A stretch of 64,000 bases of DNA from Nostoc sp. C052 (lineage in GTDB: Bacteria > Cyanobacteriota > Cyanobacteriia > Cyanobacteriales > Nostocaceae), in contig NZ_CP040272.1 in NCBI RefSeq assembly GCF_013393905.1, positions 4,584,001 through 4,648,000 on the forward strand, read 5' to 3'. Below the pieces are notes generated by a model. It was not told the origin of the DNA. It worked only from the letters and a program-made list of their open reading frames with translations, and searched no databases. Positions within the stretch are counted from its first letter, which is position 1; each line of letters opens with the position of its first letter. The translations under genes were made by a program, and so were the position numbers. Positions 49,839 to 59,795 of the stretch are shown here, in pieces.

Positions 49839-52637
49839 CTAAGGATGCAACTGCACCCGCCGTTCACCATAACGCAATAGCCTTTCTATAGTTACAAGCC
49901 GATTTTCCCAAGCTTTGACTTGATAGGAATTCGACTTAATTTCTTGGCTCATCAATACCCGAAATTGAGACTGGAAGCGACTTAGAGAGGCTTTTGCCAC
50001 TAACAGCTTACTAGCAGAAGGGGAAGCAGCGAGCTGATTTAAAGCAGTGCGTAAAACTTCTGCCTGGTTGTTAAAATCTGATATTGTCTGAGCAGGCCTT
50101 TGTAGTGGGTCATTTTGAAAAACAAATTTCCATTCACGTTGCAGCGCGGTGTAACGGATGGCGGCAGTTTGAAAAGGCTGGCGGTGAGGAATCGGTTCAG
50201 TTGTTGTAGATTGAATCCTACCTTGAGTGCTATTAAAAAGTTTTTGGAGATCGTTGTTAAAATTATCTGCGGCAAAGAGTGCATAACCACTAACTGGCAA
50301 GTCTCTTACCAACTGAAGTTGATCGAATGCCCCGATTGTTGGCAAAGAAAGCAGGCGAATTCCCGGTACTAACAAGGTAGCTCCTAGTTGTTTTGAGGCA
50401 ATCCAGGGTTGGGCCAATCGTTGAAAGCGGGAAGTATCCAGAGCATAAGTCATAGGAACGATTAAATCTACATCCCCCCGCCTTGCCCAAGTTTCCCAGT
50501 TTTGTTGAATTTTCTGAATCCGTTCTTGTTCTGGCAAAGGAAATACAGCAACCGACAAAATTAAATTCGGTTGCTTTTGTCGTAACTTTTCTGATACTTG
50601 GGCGACAAAGCTATCAACTTGCTCGGTGCGAAATTTCGTCCACTTTTGCCACAAGTCTGCTTGGCTAGGAGAAATATTCACTGGATCTACACCAGTAAGT
50701 TGCTGAAATTGCGCTCTTGCAGCTTTGCCATAGCCGTAGGTTCGACCTGCTGATGGGTCTTGAAAAGGATAGCGAATGTAGTCTAGCTGTAGACCATCAA
50801 CGTTATATTTAGTGACAATTTCCTCAAACAGTTTGAGCAAGTACTGCCGCACTTCGGGGTTGGCTGGATCGAAGAATGGCTTAGTTTGCCCAACGGGAAT
50901 CATGTTGCCAAGGTTATCGTAGTTTGCCCAATCTGGATGAGCCGCCAGTGCTGGCCCTGGATAATTAGGATTGAGGTTGAGAATTTCATTATGACGTTGG
51001 TTGCCAGCAGCAAAAGTCCAAACCCAAGCGTGTAATTCCATGTCTCGCTCATGGGCTAATTTCACTGCTTCTTCTAGTGGATTCCACCCATGAATTAATG
51101 GATTTTGCTCTTTTGCCACTTGGCTCGGATAAATTGTATAGCCAGCGTTAACGGTTTCAAAGAAGACGGTATTAATCCCGGCTTGGGCGAGGCGATCAAA
51201 AACCTGGGCTAGTCCCGCTTTGTTACCAGCACGAACAATTGTCCCTCGATCTAACCAAACTGCCCGAATTTCTGGTTGAGCCAATCTCCGATCGACAGGA
51301 AACTGCTGCCACAAAGTCGTTTTAGCAACTAGCCATTGCTGACGAGCCAAAGCGTAGTTTTTTTGGGCAATCAATAGGGGTAAATTTTTGGCAATTACCC
51401 TTACCTGTGCTAAGGCTTGGTCTTTACTTATAACTAGCCGCCCCAATTTAGTTGAGGCCAATTGCGGCGGCTGCTCTTTGACAGACTGGGGGGCGTAATT
51501 GCGTAGATGTCTAGAAGTCTGCTTTTCCTCAGATATCACTTCACCAACATTAGCCGCATCGGCCAACACGGCTAAATGAGCGCTTTCCACGCGACCAATC
51601 AGATTTTCTAGCTCTTGCTGGAGGGCGATCGCTTGGTTGTTGTCAATCGGCTCATTGGAGTTGGGTGCAACATCTAGACGCACTGCTTGTTCCAACTGAT
51701 CGATAGCCTCTTGAGAACTTGGAGGTTTGACTATAGTCATCGGTCTAGGTATAGGAGCGGTGGAAGTTTTCGGAAGAGATGGAGGAGATGAGGGAGATAA
51801 ACTGCCCCTCTGCCCCTCTGCCCCCCTGCTCTCCTGCTCGGAGGGTACAGCCGCCACTGTCGTAGAGCAGTTTTGGGAACCTCCGGCTATTTTTTTCATG
51901 CGATTTGATGGCGCTGGTGCTGTCAAATAGTGATTGAGAGCAGCTTTTAACCAGGCATTATCTAACTCGGTGGCTGAGGCTGCATCTGTTCCCCAACGCC
52001 AGCCCAAAAAGGTGGAACGCTCAGTTGTCACGACTGCGGCAGGATGATCTTTGGAATTCCAAACAGCAGCAGATTCAGTACCCATATCGTTAGGAATTAC
52101 AACGCCGCCGCGAACTTTGCCAAAGAGTCCAGTTTGATTTGCCCATTCTGGAATATTGGTTTTTGCGGCTTGAATTTGCTCTGTATCACTGAGACTGAAT
52201 CCCCAATAACCTCCCAAGAGCGATCGCAATAACTGCCGTACTCCTGGCGATGACAGGCTACCTATAGGGCCACTGGCAATTAAACGCCCTCCCTTACTCA
52301 TCCATTCTTCTAGGGCGATCGCTTGGGTTGGTGTCAATGTCTCAACATTTGGCAAAAATAATACCCGGCGATCGCCCCAATCTGCCCCACTCTTGACATC
52401 ATTTAAGGGAATTACACAATATTTCACCCCGATTGCCTGTAAGCGATCGCTTATTCCTTTCCATTGATTTGCATTTTCTTGACCATAGACTACGCTCAAT
52501 ACAGGTTCTTCGGTCGCTGCCATTACTGGCAAAATATTAAAACTATTTAAAATTAAAAACTTAAAACTTAAAATGAAGAATCCGGCTTTTTTTATTTTTA
52601 AATTTGCCTTTTCGTGATACTTTTCCTGATTCTTCAC
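49839..52637 (-). CDS. GHL10/DUF187 family 10-like glycosyl hydrolase, secreted
   Basis: 932 residues with an N-terminal signal sequence (ILSFKFLILNSFNILPVMAA). An N-terminal domain of about 250 residues has a VLSVVYGQENA type fold; residues about 262-300 are a Ser/Pro-rich insert coded by GAGGAGATGGAG-like repeats. The catalytic-type barrel starts near 460 with EIRAVWLDRGTIVRAG and includes GLQLDYIRYPFQDP and VDLIVPMTY, both GHL10 marks. It likely cleaves a polysaccharide outside the cell; the substrate is unknown. Confidence 0.85.
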   Translation of the reverse strand: MKNQEKYHEKANLKIKKAGFFILSFKFLILNSFNILPVMAATEEPVLSVVYGQENANQWKGISDRLQAIGVKYCVIPLNDVKSGADWGDRRVLFLPNVETLTPTQAIALEEWMSKGGRLIASGPIGSLSSPGVRQLLRSLLGGYWGFSLSDTEQIQAAKTNIPEWANQTGLFGKVRGGVVIPNDMGTESAAVWNSKDHPAAVVTTERSTFLGWRWGTDAASATELDNAWLKAALNHYLTAPAPSNRMKKIAGGSQNCSTTVAAVPSEQESRGAEGQRGSLSPSSPPSLPKTSTAPIPRPMTIVKPPSSQEAIDQLEQAVRLDVAPNSNEPIDNNQAIALQQELENLIGRVESAHLAVLADAANVGEVISEEKQTSRHLRNYAPQSVKEQPPQLASTKLGRLVISKDQALAQVRVIAKNLPLLIAQKNYALARQQWLVAKTTLWQQFPVDRRLAQPEIRAVWLDRGTIVRAGNKAGLAQVFDRLAQAGINTVFFETVNAGYTIYPSQVAKEQNPLIHGWNPLEEAVKLAHERDMELHAWVWTFAAGNQRHNEILNLNPNYPGPALAAHPDWANYDNLGNMIPVGQTKPFFDPANPEVRQYLLKLFEEIVTKYNVDGLQLDYIRYPFQDPSAGRTYGYGKAARAQFQQLTGVDPVNISPSQADLWQKWTKFRTEQVDSFVAQVSEKLRQKQPNLILSVAVFPLPEQERIQKIQQNWETWARRGDVDLIVPMTYALDTSRFQRLAQPWIASKQLGATLLVPGIRLLSLPTIGAFDQLQLVRDLPVSGYALFAADNFNNDLQKLFNSTQGRIQSTTTEPIPHRQPFQTAAIRYTALQREWKFVFQNDPLQRPAQTISDFNNQAEVLRTALNQLAASPSASKLLVAKASLSRFQSQFRVLMSQEIKSNSYQVKAWENRLVTIERLLRYGERRVQLHP

Positions 52638-52734
52638 TACTGACTCCTCAGTGGATTATTTCTTAGGCATTACTTCTTATTTATCATCCAGCATAACAAT
52701 AAATTACCTCCGAAGAACAACGGATCTTTGATAA

Positions 52735-54072
52735 CTAAATCTGAGCGGAATTGAAAATACATGTTTTAATTAAATCTTCAACTCCTGCTACTGGAAAAAT
52801 GTTTGTATTTAGTCTACTAGCTAATTCCTGAATACTCATATCATCTAAAAATACTAATTCCCCATTTTTTAACATGACATTCGGTAGCAGAATACCATCA
52901 CCTAAATCTTGACCTTCTAAGTTTAAAAGCAAATCATGACCAGTGAGTAACCCAGTTACGCTGATAGTTTGTCCCCAATAATCACTACATAAAGCACGCA
53001 TATTGACTTCTAAACCTTCAACAAAATTTAAGCGTTTCAAAATTGGTTGAAATGCTTTTTCTACAGCGTTGCCCACTACCCAAGTGAATTTTCTCTGAGG
53101 ATAAACTTTTGGCGGCAATAATTCTGCTGCAACGGTGGCAAATTGCTTGATAAATAATTGAATTGAACCAACTCCATTATCAATTTGAGGATATTCTTCA
53201 TATTCAGATTCGCTGGGTAATTCCTCACCTGCAATCAAAAACCACTCATCGGCTAACCAAACAACGCTGGAACCGAATTTTTGCCGAAATTGCCGTGAGA
53301 GCATTTGCACTTGAGAAATCACTTCTTGAGCTTTTTCTCTAGTTACGGGTGTGAGTTCATCTTCTGGAGGTCGAAACCTTGTCAACCCAACTGGCACAAC
53401 TGCCACCGATGCCACCGCAGGCACTTCACCAGTATGAAAGGACGCTAAATCTTTGAGAGTTTGTTCCAGGTGTTTGCCATCATTTATACCAGGACAAACA
53501 ACTACTTGAGCATGAATTTGTAGTCGTCTTTCTTGAAACCACTTGAGTTGTGGCAAGATTTGTCCCGCACGGGGATTTTTCAGCAGTCTAATTCTCACTT
53601 CCGGCTCAGTAGCATGAATAGAAACATACAACGGAGACAAGCGCATTTGTTCAATCCGCTGCCATTCTCTTTCTGGTAAGTTGGTCAGGGTAAGATAAGA
53701 GCCATACAAAAAGCTCAAACGGTAATCGTCGTCTTTTAAATACAAGCTCGTGCGTTTACCTGGTGGCTGTTGGTCAATAAAGCAAAATGGACAGCGGTTA
53801 TTGCACTGAATTAAGCCATCAAATAGGGCAGTTTCAAATTCTAACCCCAAGTCTTCGTCGTAATCTTTTTCAATTTCTAGGTTATGAGTTTTACCCGCGG
53901 CGTCTAAAACTTCTAATTCCAAGACTTCATCAGCGCACAAGAACTGATAATCAATTAAATCACGGGGACGTGTGCCATTGATTGCAACGATCGCATCCCC
54001 GGCTTCAAAGCCAATCTCTGCGGCTATTGAGTCTGGAAGAACTTTAGTAATTCGGGCAGGATGTATAGTCAT
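52735..54072 (-). CDS. Cyanobacterial PDZ-radical SAM Fe-S protein (DUF512 family)
   Basis: 445 residues from the ATG at 54072. The longer ORF (54132) starts in repeat DNA coding CPIPNAPYP and is unlikely. PDZ-like domain at the start (ARITKVLPDSIAAEIGFEAGDAIVAING), then the radical SAM cluster motif CNNRCPFC (about 90), and a DUF512 C-terminus with the VAVVPVGLTRF segment. Found throughout cyanobacteria; the reaction is unknown. Confidence 0.88.
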   Translation of the reverse strand: MTIHPARITKVLPDSIAAEIGFEAGDAIVAINGTRPRDLIDYQFLCADEVLELEVLDAAGKTHNLEIEKDYDEDLGLEFETALFDGLIQCNNRCPFCFIDQQPPGKRTSLYLKDDDYRLSFLYGSYLTLTNLPEREWQRIEQMRLSPLYVSIHATEPEVRIRLLKNPRAGQILPQLKWFQERRLQIHAQVVVCPGINDGKHLEQTLKDLASFHTGEVPAVASVAVVPVGLTRFRPPEDELTPVTREKAQEVISQVQMLSRQFRQKFGSSVVWLADEWFLIAGEELPSESEYEEYPQIDNGVGSIQLFIKQFATVAAELLPPKVYPQRKFTWVVGNAVEKAFQPILKRLNFVEGLEVNMRALCSDYWGQTISVTGLLTGHDLLLNLEGQDLGDGILLPNVMLKNGELVFLDDMSIQELASRLNTNIFPVAGVEDLIKTCIFNSAQI

Positions 54073-54266
54073 TGGGTATGGGGCATTAGGAATGGGGCAT
54101 TGGGCATTATAGCGCTTCTGTGTTGATTTCAATACAGACCTAACAAGAGTAACCCCTTCTCTATAAGGGAAGGGGGTTAAGATTTAAAGCCTTTCTCCTA
54201 AAAAGAAGAAAGGTCAGATTGTACTGTATACAAACGAGTCTTGACCAATGACCAATGACTAATTGA

Positions 54267-55091
54267 TTATCCTTTCCAACCTGTTGCGATCGCTAGCAAG
54301 ATACAACTACCGAATGCTAATCTATACCAAACAAAAATCAAAGTATTTTTGGTTTGCAAGTATTTGATCAAAAATGCGATTGATAGGTAGGAAAAAATAA
54401 AGGTTGAAATAATCCCTACAATTAATAGCCCGACAATATTATCTGGCAACTGATGGGCTTGAAACAACTTGAATATTTTCAGGCTTTTATAGAGGGTAGC
54501 AATAGTAAGAGTTGGAAACCCTAACAGAAATGAGAATTTTGCTGCTGTATCGCGTTCTAATCCTAAAAACAAGGCAGTTGTCAACGTCGAACCAGAACGA
54601 GAAACACCCGGAATCAAAGCAAGTGTTTGTCCTAATCCAACTAAAATACCATCGCGAATCTGCAATGAATCGAAACCTCGCTTACGAGTGCCAATTTTTT
54701 CTGCCAAAGCTAGTACCAGTGCCATGATGATTGACATGATGGCAATAATTAATGCACTCTCAGGTAAAATATCTTTTAAAAGAAAGCCGAAAATTAAGGC
54801 GGGCATTGTTCCTACTACAATACCGACAAGAATTTTCCATTCTTCTCGTTGCCAATCTTTCTCTTTTAGTGCTTCAATTCCACCTTTGACAATACTAGAA
54901 ATCAGCGACCAAAAATAAAACACAATTGCTACAACACTGCCAAATTGAATCGCATCAACAAAATCTTTAGATCCTAGTTCTTTCCAGCCCAATACCTTTG
55001 TCACAATCAGAAGATGTGCTGTGCTGCTGATTGGCAAAAACTCTGTAATACCTTGAACAATACCCAAAATAAAAGCTTGGATAAACTCCAT
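54267..55091 (-). CDS. uppP: Undecaprenyl-diphosphatase
   Basis: 274 residues from the ATG at 55091. Active-site motifs are intact: GIVQGITEFLPISSTAHL at about 11-28 and GVSRSGST near 167. About eight membrane segments. UppP recycles the undecaprenyl lipid carrier for cell-wall synthesis. Confidence 0.95.
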   Translation of the reverse strand: MEFIQAFILGIVQGITEFLPISSTAHLLIVTKVLGWKELGSKDFVDAIQFGSVVAIVFYFWSLISSIVKGGIEALKEKDWQREEWKILVGIVVGTMPALIFGFLLKDILPESALIIAIMSIIMALVLALAEKIGTRKRGFDSLQIRDGILVGLGQTLALIPGVSRSGSTLTTALFLGLERDTAAKFSFLLGFPTLTIATLYKSLKIFKLFQAHQLPDNIVGLLIVGIISTFIFSYLSIAFLIKYLQTKNTLIFVWYRLAFGSCILLAIATGWKG

Positions 55092-55097
55092 ATACAA

Positions 55098-55348
55098 TTA
55101 ATACCTTTTTCCCGTTCTAGAGATCATTGTGAACATTGTTTAGCTGATGATGTTGCTTTCTATACTCTTTATTGCACCTAATCTTCTAGAAAATTCAATT
55201 TTACCGATCAATAACATCATCGAAGACGCTGACTATGTTCTTACACCCACCTCAATAAGTCAACGCAATTTTGGAAATTCATCAAACTTTAATATTTAGC
55301 GCACTATAACGGTTCCTATTCAGATGCGGTACAACATTACATCACGAG
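55098..55348. other. AT-rich intergenic region, upstream of uppP
   Basis: No gene seen. It should contain the uppP promoter on the minus strand. The MITE-like element begins right after it. Confidence 0.4.
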
Positions 55349-55592
55349 TAGGGGCAGGGCATTGCCCATTGGTGTCAACTTAACGTGAAAACGCTGCTTG
55401 TCCGCCGGGAATTGAAATTCCCGTCTCATAGCTAAAGTCATCTGAAGATGACTAAATATCGCCAAAAATCTCCAGTCTACTTCAGTAGACTTAAGCTATT
55501 AGCCCGAAAATTTATTTCCGGGCGGGTATGAAAGCCAATAGATAAGCTATTTCCAGCTTCAGTTGACACCAATGGGCATTGCCGTGCCCCTA
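55349..55592. mobile_element. MITE-like element with 32-bp inverted ends
   Basis: Left end 55349-55380 and right end 55561-55592 are inverted repeats of 32 bases with two mismatches; the shared inner part is CCCATTGGTGTCAACT. Inside are CGGGAATTGAAATTCCCG and AGACTTAAGCTATTAGCCCG, then TTTCCGGGCGGG, REP-like pieces. No transposase is present, so it is a non-autonomous element. A partial end copy occurs at 63,330-63,352. Confidence 0.75.
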
Positions 55593-55761
55593 TCACTCCT
55601 GAAAAGGAACTACAGAGGAGTTTTGTACATAATACAAGAATGTTTTCTTTGGTTGACACCAGCGATCGCAGAAATTTCAGTATAATTACAATGCCCCAGG
55701 GGGGGATTTTAAAGTGTGATATCTTAAATAAGATAAAGTTTAGTAACAAATATTAAAAACT

Positions 55762-56544
55762 TTGATTAATAATACACTGTCGTCTTACGCCGCTTCTACC
55801 CCTTCTATTAATACCGAGTTGGATTTAGCTGATACTGGGCAGAAGAGTGTCAGGCAATTGGAATCTACACTTTCCTTTTCTCCCTCTCTCCCCTTATCTA
55901 TTTCTGGGAGACAAACTTGGTTAGTGTTTGCAGCGGCAGTGTTTTTGGTATCAGTACCAGTATTTATAGAAGCGCCAATAGTGCGATCGCTACCAAGTCT
56001 GAGTTTAGCGCTAACAGCATTTTGGGTGTGGCTCAGTTTTACCTTAATGTCACGTCCTGCAACTTACGTCTGGGGGGATTTGCTCTTAGGGTTTAGCTGG
56101 AGTTGGTTAGCAGGAGCGATTTACTGGGGTTGGTTACGTTGGGAACCTGCATGGCATCTGCCAGTAGAATCTATAGGTTTACCCTTTGCTTGCTGGTGTC
56201 TCTTCAAGAATTGGGGCAAGGTGGGTAACTGGTTTTATTTAGGTTCTTTACTCGGTACAGTTTTAACAGATATATATTTTTATACAGTAGATTTGATGCC
56301 CTATTGGCGGCAAATCATGAGAGTAGATGCAGAGTTAGCACCACAAATCTTACAAAATGCCCTCATACAAGTACAAACACCTTGGGGACAAAGTTGGGCA
56401 ATCATTCTTGCTCTAGTGCTGTTAACAGTCGGTATTTTACCTTTATTAGGTCGAAAGCAGAGACACTGGTATGCCTTTGGTGGCGCAGTTTTGAGTACAA
56501 TTTTGGTAGATAGCCTATTCTTGTTAGCAGCGATCGCAGCGTGA
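55762..56544 (+). CDS. DUF3120-family cyanobacterial membrane protein
   Basis: 260 residues, TTG start. About seven hydrophobic segments (for example LVFAAAVFLVSVPVFIEAPI, then WAIILALVLLTVGILPLLG). The conserved region with GRQTWLVF and SWLAGAIYWGWLRWEP is that of the DUF3120 family, so far seen in cyanobacteria and some plastids. The function is unknown. Confidence 0.8.
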   Translation: MINNTLSSYAASTPSINTELDLADTGQKSVRQLESTLSFSPSLPLSISGRQTWLVFAAAVFLVSVPVFIEAPIVRSLPSLSLALTAFWVWLSFTLMSRPATYVWGDLLLGFSWSWLAGAIYWGWLRWEPAWHLPVESIGLPFACWCLFKNWGKVGNWFYLGSLLGTVLTDIYFYTVDLMPYWRQIMRVDAELAPQILQNALIQVQTPWGQSWAIILALVLLTVGILPLLGRKQRHWYAFGGAVLSTILVDSLFLLAAIAA

Positions 56545-56553
56545 AGGAAGCAG

Positions 56554-56671
56554 TGAAACGGGTGGTTAGAAATCGCGTCTATACAAACAAAAGCTACCGA
56601 TCCTGGGTTTCAAACCCTTAATTTGACTTTAGTCCGCAGAGGCGGACAATGCCAGTGTAGCCACGAATTCT
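56554..56671. repeat. REP-like elements downstream of DUF3120
   Basis: Contains GGTGGTTAGAAATCGCGTCT (left REP, inverted), then AGTCCGC-AGA-GGCGGAC hairpin (56631 onward), then GTGTAGCCACGAATTCTA. It is the same family as at 34612 and 36334-36881. It is interrupted on the right by the next element. Confidence 0.65.
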
Positions 56672-56839
56672 ATGAGACTGTTGGCGAATTAATAAAGGAT
56701 CTAACCCATCATTCCTGATTACTCTAATTTCAGTCCGTTTCAACGGACCTTAGCTATTAGCCCGAAATTTATCTCAGGGCGGGAAAGCAACGCCAAACCA
56801 ATGTTTTAGGGGTGAGGGTTCAATGACCAACAGTCTCAT
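56672..56839. mobile_element. MITE-like element inserted in a REP
   Basis: Terminal inverted repeats ATGAGACTGTTGG (56672-56684) and CCAACAGTCTCAT (56827-56839), 168 bases in all. The element splits the REP tail CGAATTCTA from TTCCATTCGTC. Inside is another REP type: AGTCCGTTTCAACGGACCTT, then AGCTATTAGCCCGAAATTTA with CGGGCGGG. It has no coding capacity. Confidence 0.65.
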
Positions 56840-57377
56840 TCCATTCGTCAGGGCTTAAGTTGACTTTTCCCAGCCCAATCTACGGCACATCAAAAATGAT
56901 GCTGTAGATGATTAATTAGTTAAGAAATATTACATAACAATCCCTCACCATCAAGTCTTTTTTGGTGGATTTTTGGTATTAGACATCGCACAGTTTCGTA
57001 TCTACTTGGGAGGTAGAATCAGCCACCCTGAAAAGATTTCGCCTAGCTGGAAATGCTGACAGGATCGTGGATACAACACTATTGCAGCGATGCAGGTACT
57101 CTTCCCACAATGATAATTTTTGGCAAAAGTACATTCAAACCCAGTAACGGCAAATATTGTGGATATTAATACGCTGTATATTAGTTTCTGATGACTGCTG
57201 TGTGTTGATTAAGGTATCAGCTTTTGTCCTTTGTTGTTTGTCCTTTCTCCTTGGCGTTCTCACGTAGACGCATTAGCGGCTTCCCGTAGGGTATGACTAA
57301 TGACTAATGACTAATGACTAATGACTGCTGTTATCTTTAAACTTTTATTTCTGTTTGATGGAAAGAGGTAGAAAATC
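56840..57377. other. Gene-free region upstream of psbU with short tandem repeats
   Basis: Nothing coding. A partial GACGCATTAGCGGCTTCCCG repeat lies at 57264-57283, and the 7-bp ATGACTA unit is repeated about five times at 57290-57325. The psbU promoter should be in the last 150 bases. Confidence 0.55.
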
Positions 57378-57806
57378 GTGAAAAGATTGGCGCGTTTATT
57401 AACAGTGTTTAGTTTGTTACTTAGTTGCTGGGGATTGTTGGGAACAACTCAGATAGCCCAAGCTGCTAGTTTCAATAGTTTTGCTTTTCCACAAGTCCCA
57501 GTTTTGGCAATTGAGCGGCAGAATCGGGCAGACGCTAAACTAGGAACGGAATTTGGTAAAAAAATTGATTTGAATAATACCAACGTCCGGGCTTTTCAAC
57601 AGTTTCCAGGGCTTTATCCCACACTGGCTAAGAAAATCATCACCAATGCCCCCTACAAAACGGTAGAGGAAGTATTGGATCTTCCAGGATTGAGCGATCG
57701 CCAAAAACAAACCCTGCAAGCCAACCTGGATAAATTCACCGTCACAGAACTAGAGCCTGCCTTCAACGAAGGAGACGATCGCTTTAACAACGGTATCTAC
57801 AGATAA
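57378..57806 (+). CDS. psbU: Photosystem II 12 kDa extrinsic protein PsbU
   Basis: 142 residues, GTG start. A thylakoid-lumen signal peptide (about 1-30, LLTVFSLLLSCWGLLG then AQAA) precedes the mature protein with the HhH-like core (LYPTLAKKIITNAPYKTVEEVLDLPGLSDRQK). PsbU stabilises the manganese cluster of photosystem II. A hairpin terminator overlaps its stop codon. Confidence 0.96.
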   Translation: MKRLARLLTVFSLLLSCWGLLGTTQIAQAASFNSFAFPQVPVLAIERQNRADAKLGTEFGKKIDLNNTNVRAFQQFPGLYPTLAKKIITNAPYKTVEEVLDLPGLSDRQKQTLQANLDKFTVTELEPAFNEGDDRFNNGIYR

Positions 57807-57823
57807 CTGCACATGCAGTTTTT
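57805..57823 (+). terminator. psbU terminator
   Basis: AACTGCA (57805-57811) and TGCAGTT (57814-57820), followed by TTT. The stem starts within the TAA stop codon. Confidence 0.6.
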
Positions 57824-57872
57824 AATGTAGCAAATAGCAGCCCACTCCTGATTCTAGGGAGTGGGGCATGAT

Positions 57873-57900
57873 ATGAGTTATGAGTTATGAGTTATGAGTT
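57873..57900 (+). repeat. ATGAGTT tandem repeat (x4) at the nadB start
   Basis: Four perfect units of ATGAGTT. The ATG at 57887 is the first base of the third unit. It is followed by a CTCCTCACTTCTAA-type repeat. A possible TTG start at 57974 would avoid this. Confidence 0.85.
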
Positions 57901-59650
57901 AAAAATTCAAAACTCCTCACTCCTCACTTCTAACTCCTCACTTCTAACTCCTAACTTCCCCATACCCATTACCTTGTCTCAGATAGATATTCCTAGCCAA
58001 TTTGATGTCTTAGTCGTCGGCGCTGGTGCTGCCGGATTATACACAGCGTTGTGTTTGCCAGAATCCTTACGAGTCGGCTTGATTACCAAAGAAACTGTTG
58101 CTTTGTCTGCCAGTGATTGGGCGCAAGGTGGCATTGCGGCAGCGGTAGACCCAGAAGATTCTCCCAAGCTACATATTGAAGATACGATCCAGGCGGGTGC
58201 CGGTTTGTGCGATCGCGCCGCCGTCGAATTCCTTGCCCAACATGCCCCTAGCTGTATTCAATCCCTAGTTAACTTGGGGGTAGCTTTTGACCGTCAGGGT
58301 CAAGCCCTAGCTTTAACTTTAGAAGCCGCCCATTCTCGCCGCCGTGTTCTCCACGCTGCGGATACCACAGGGAGGGAAGTTACTACCACCCTCACCGCCC
58401 AAGTATTACGCCGCCAGAATATTCAAGTTATTCAGCAAGCTTTGGCTTTGAGTTTGTGGATTGAACCTGAAACTAGTCACTGTCAGGGAATTAGCCTGTT
58501 TTATCAAGGTAAAATCACCTGGATAAAAGCTGGTGCTGTGGTACTGGCAACTGGCGGCGGCGGTCAGGTATTTGCCCAAACAACTAACCCGGCGGTGAGT
58601 ACGGGTGATGGAGTAGCGATCGCATCTCGTGCTGGGGCGATCCTCCGCGATTTAGAATTTGTTCAATTTCACCCCACAGCCCTCACGAAACCTGGTGCCG
58701 ATCGCTTCTTGATCAGCGAAGCTGTACGCGGCGAGGGGGCACACCTGATTGATAATGAAGGGCGACGTTTTGCTTTTGACTACCACCCTGCCGGTGAACT
58801 TGCACCCAGAGATGTAGTCAGTAGGGCAATTTTCAGCCATTTACAACGTACCGCCGTTGATTTGGCTACTGCCCATGTATGGTTGGATATGCGCCCCATC
58901 CCCGCCGACAAGATTCGTCACCGTTTTCCCAACATCATCAAAGTTTGTCAACATTGGGGCGTTGATGTCTTCCACGAACCAATTCCTGTAGCGCCAGCCG
59001 CCCATTACTGGATGGGTGGAATTGTTGCGGATCTGATGAATCGCACCAATATTCCCGGTTTGTACGCAGTGGGTGAAACCGCTAGTACTGGAGTGCATGG
59101 GGCAAATCGCCTTGCTAGTAATTCCCTGTTGGAATGTATTGTGTTTGGGGCCCAGATGGGCGAAATTGAGTTAGAAAATATTGGGTTGCCATCAGAAACA
59201 CCAACGCTACCATTAAGAAAATTTAGTCCTGATGCTAGTGAGTGGCAAATCCAGCAAGCACAGCTAGAAGCACTTAGGGAGAAGTTACCGCGTCTAGTGT
59301 GGGAAAATGCTGGTATTTGTCGAGAACAATCAAGGTTAGAAACTGCGATCGCTACTATTGAATCTTGGCAAGAAGATTTCGCTGCTTTGCCTTTAAGTCA
59401 ATTTTTGCTGACTTTACGTCCAGCAGAACCAGCTAGTTTTGACCTACCAGACGTTGAACGGCAATTGGGACTTTGGGCAGAAACCCGCAATTTATTAGAT
59501 GTGGCTGATTTAATTCTCAAAAGTGCTGCTTTTAGAACCGAAAGCCGAGGCGGACACTACCGTTTAGATTATCCTCAAGCAGACCCAAATTGGCAAGTCC
59601 ACACACTTGTACAAACACATCGTTGGTGGAAATCTCCACTATTGTCTTGA
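57887..59650 (+). CDS. nadB: L-aspartate oxidase
   Basis: 587 residues if the ATG at 57887 is used, or 558 from the TTG at 57974 (LSQIDIPSQFDVL). The first 29 residues are coded by tandem repeats, so the TTG start looks more likely. The FAD motif VLVVGAGAAGLY is at about 42-53, AQGGIAAA at 81-88, and the conserved HPTALT and RGEGAHL stretches are present. NadB makes iminoaspartate for NAD synthesis. Confidence 0.93.
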   Translation: MSYELKIQNSSLLTSNSSLLTPNFPIPITLSQIDIPSQFDVLVVGAGAAGLYTALCLPESLRVGLITKETVALSASDWAQGGIAAAVDPEDSPKLHIEDTIQAGAGLCDRAAVEFLAQHAPSCIQSLVNLGVAFDRQGQALALTLEAAHSRRRVLHAADTTGREVTTTLTAQVLRRQNIQVIQQALALSLWIEPETSHCQGISLFYQGKITWIKAGAVVLATGGGGQVFAQTTNPAVSTGDGVAIASRAGAILRDLEFVQFHPTALTKPGADRFLISEAVRGEGAHLIDNEGRRFAFDYHPAGELAPRDVVSRAIFSHLQRTAVDLATAHVWLDMRPIPADKIRHRFPNIIKVCQHWGVDVFHEPIPVAPAAHYWMGGIVADLMNRTNIPGLYAVGETASTGVHGANRLASNSLLECIVFGAQMGEIELENIGLPSETPTLPLRKFSPDASEWQIQQAQLEALREKLPRLVWENAGICREQSRLETAIATIESWQEDFAALPLSQFLLTLRPAEPASFDLPDVERQLGLWAETRNLLDVADLILKSAAFRTESRGGHYRLDYPQADPNWQVHTLVQTHRWWKSPLLS

Positions 59651-59795
59651 ATAAAATGCTTTAAAAAGCCTGATAGTTTTCAGCAGCCCTAAAGCACAAT
59701 ATTCTTCAACGAGCCGCTAAGTAAAGGATGTTGTGTCCAAGACCATAGCTGCCTTATCCTTCTGCTTTACCACAATCTAAAATCCAAAATTGCCA

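Noticed and set aside
54073..54132. N-terminal extension of the radical SAM ORF
   Set aside because: It is coded by CCCAATGCCC-type repeat DNA (CPIPNAPYP) and no homologous extension is expected.
57290..57325. Possible CRISPR array or direct-repeat regulatory site
   Set aside because: The 7-bp ATGACTA unit is a simple tandem repeat with no spacers.
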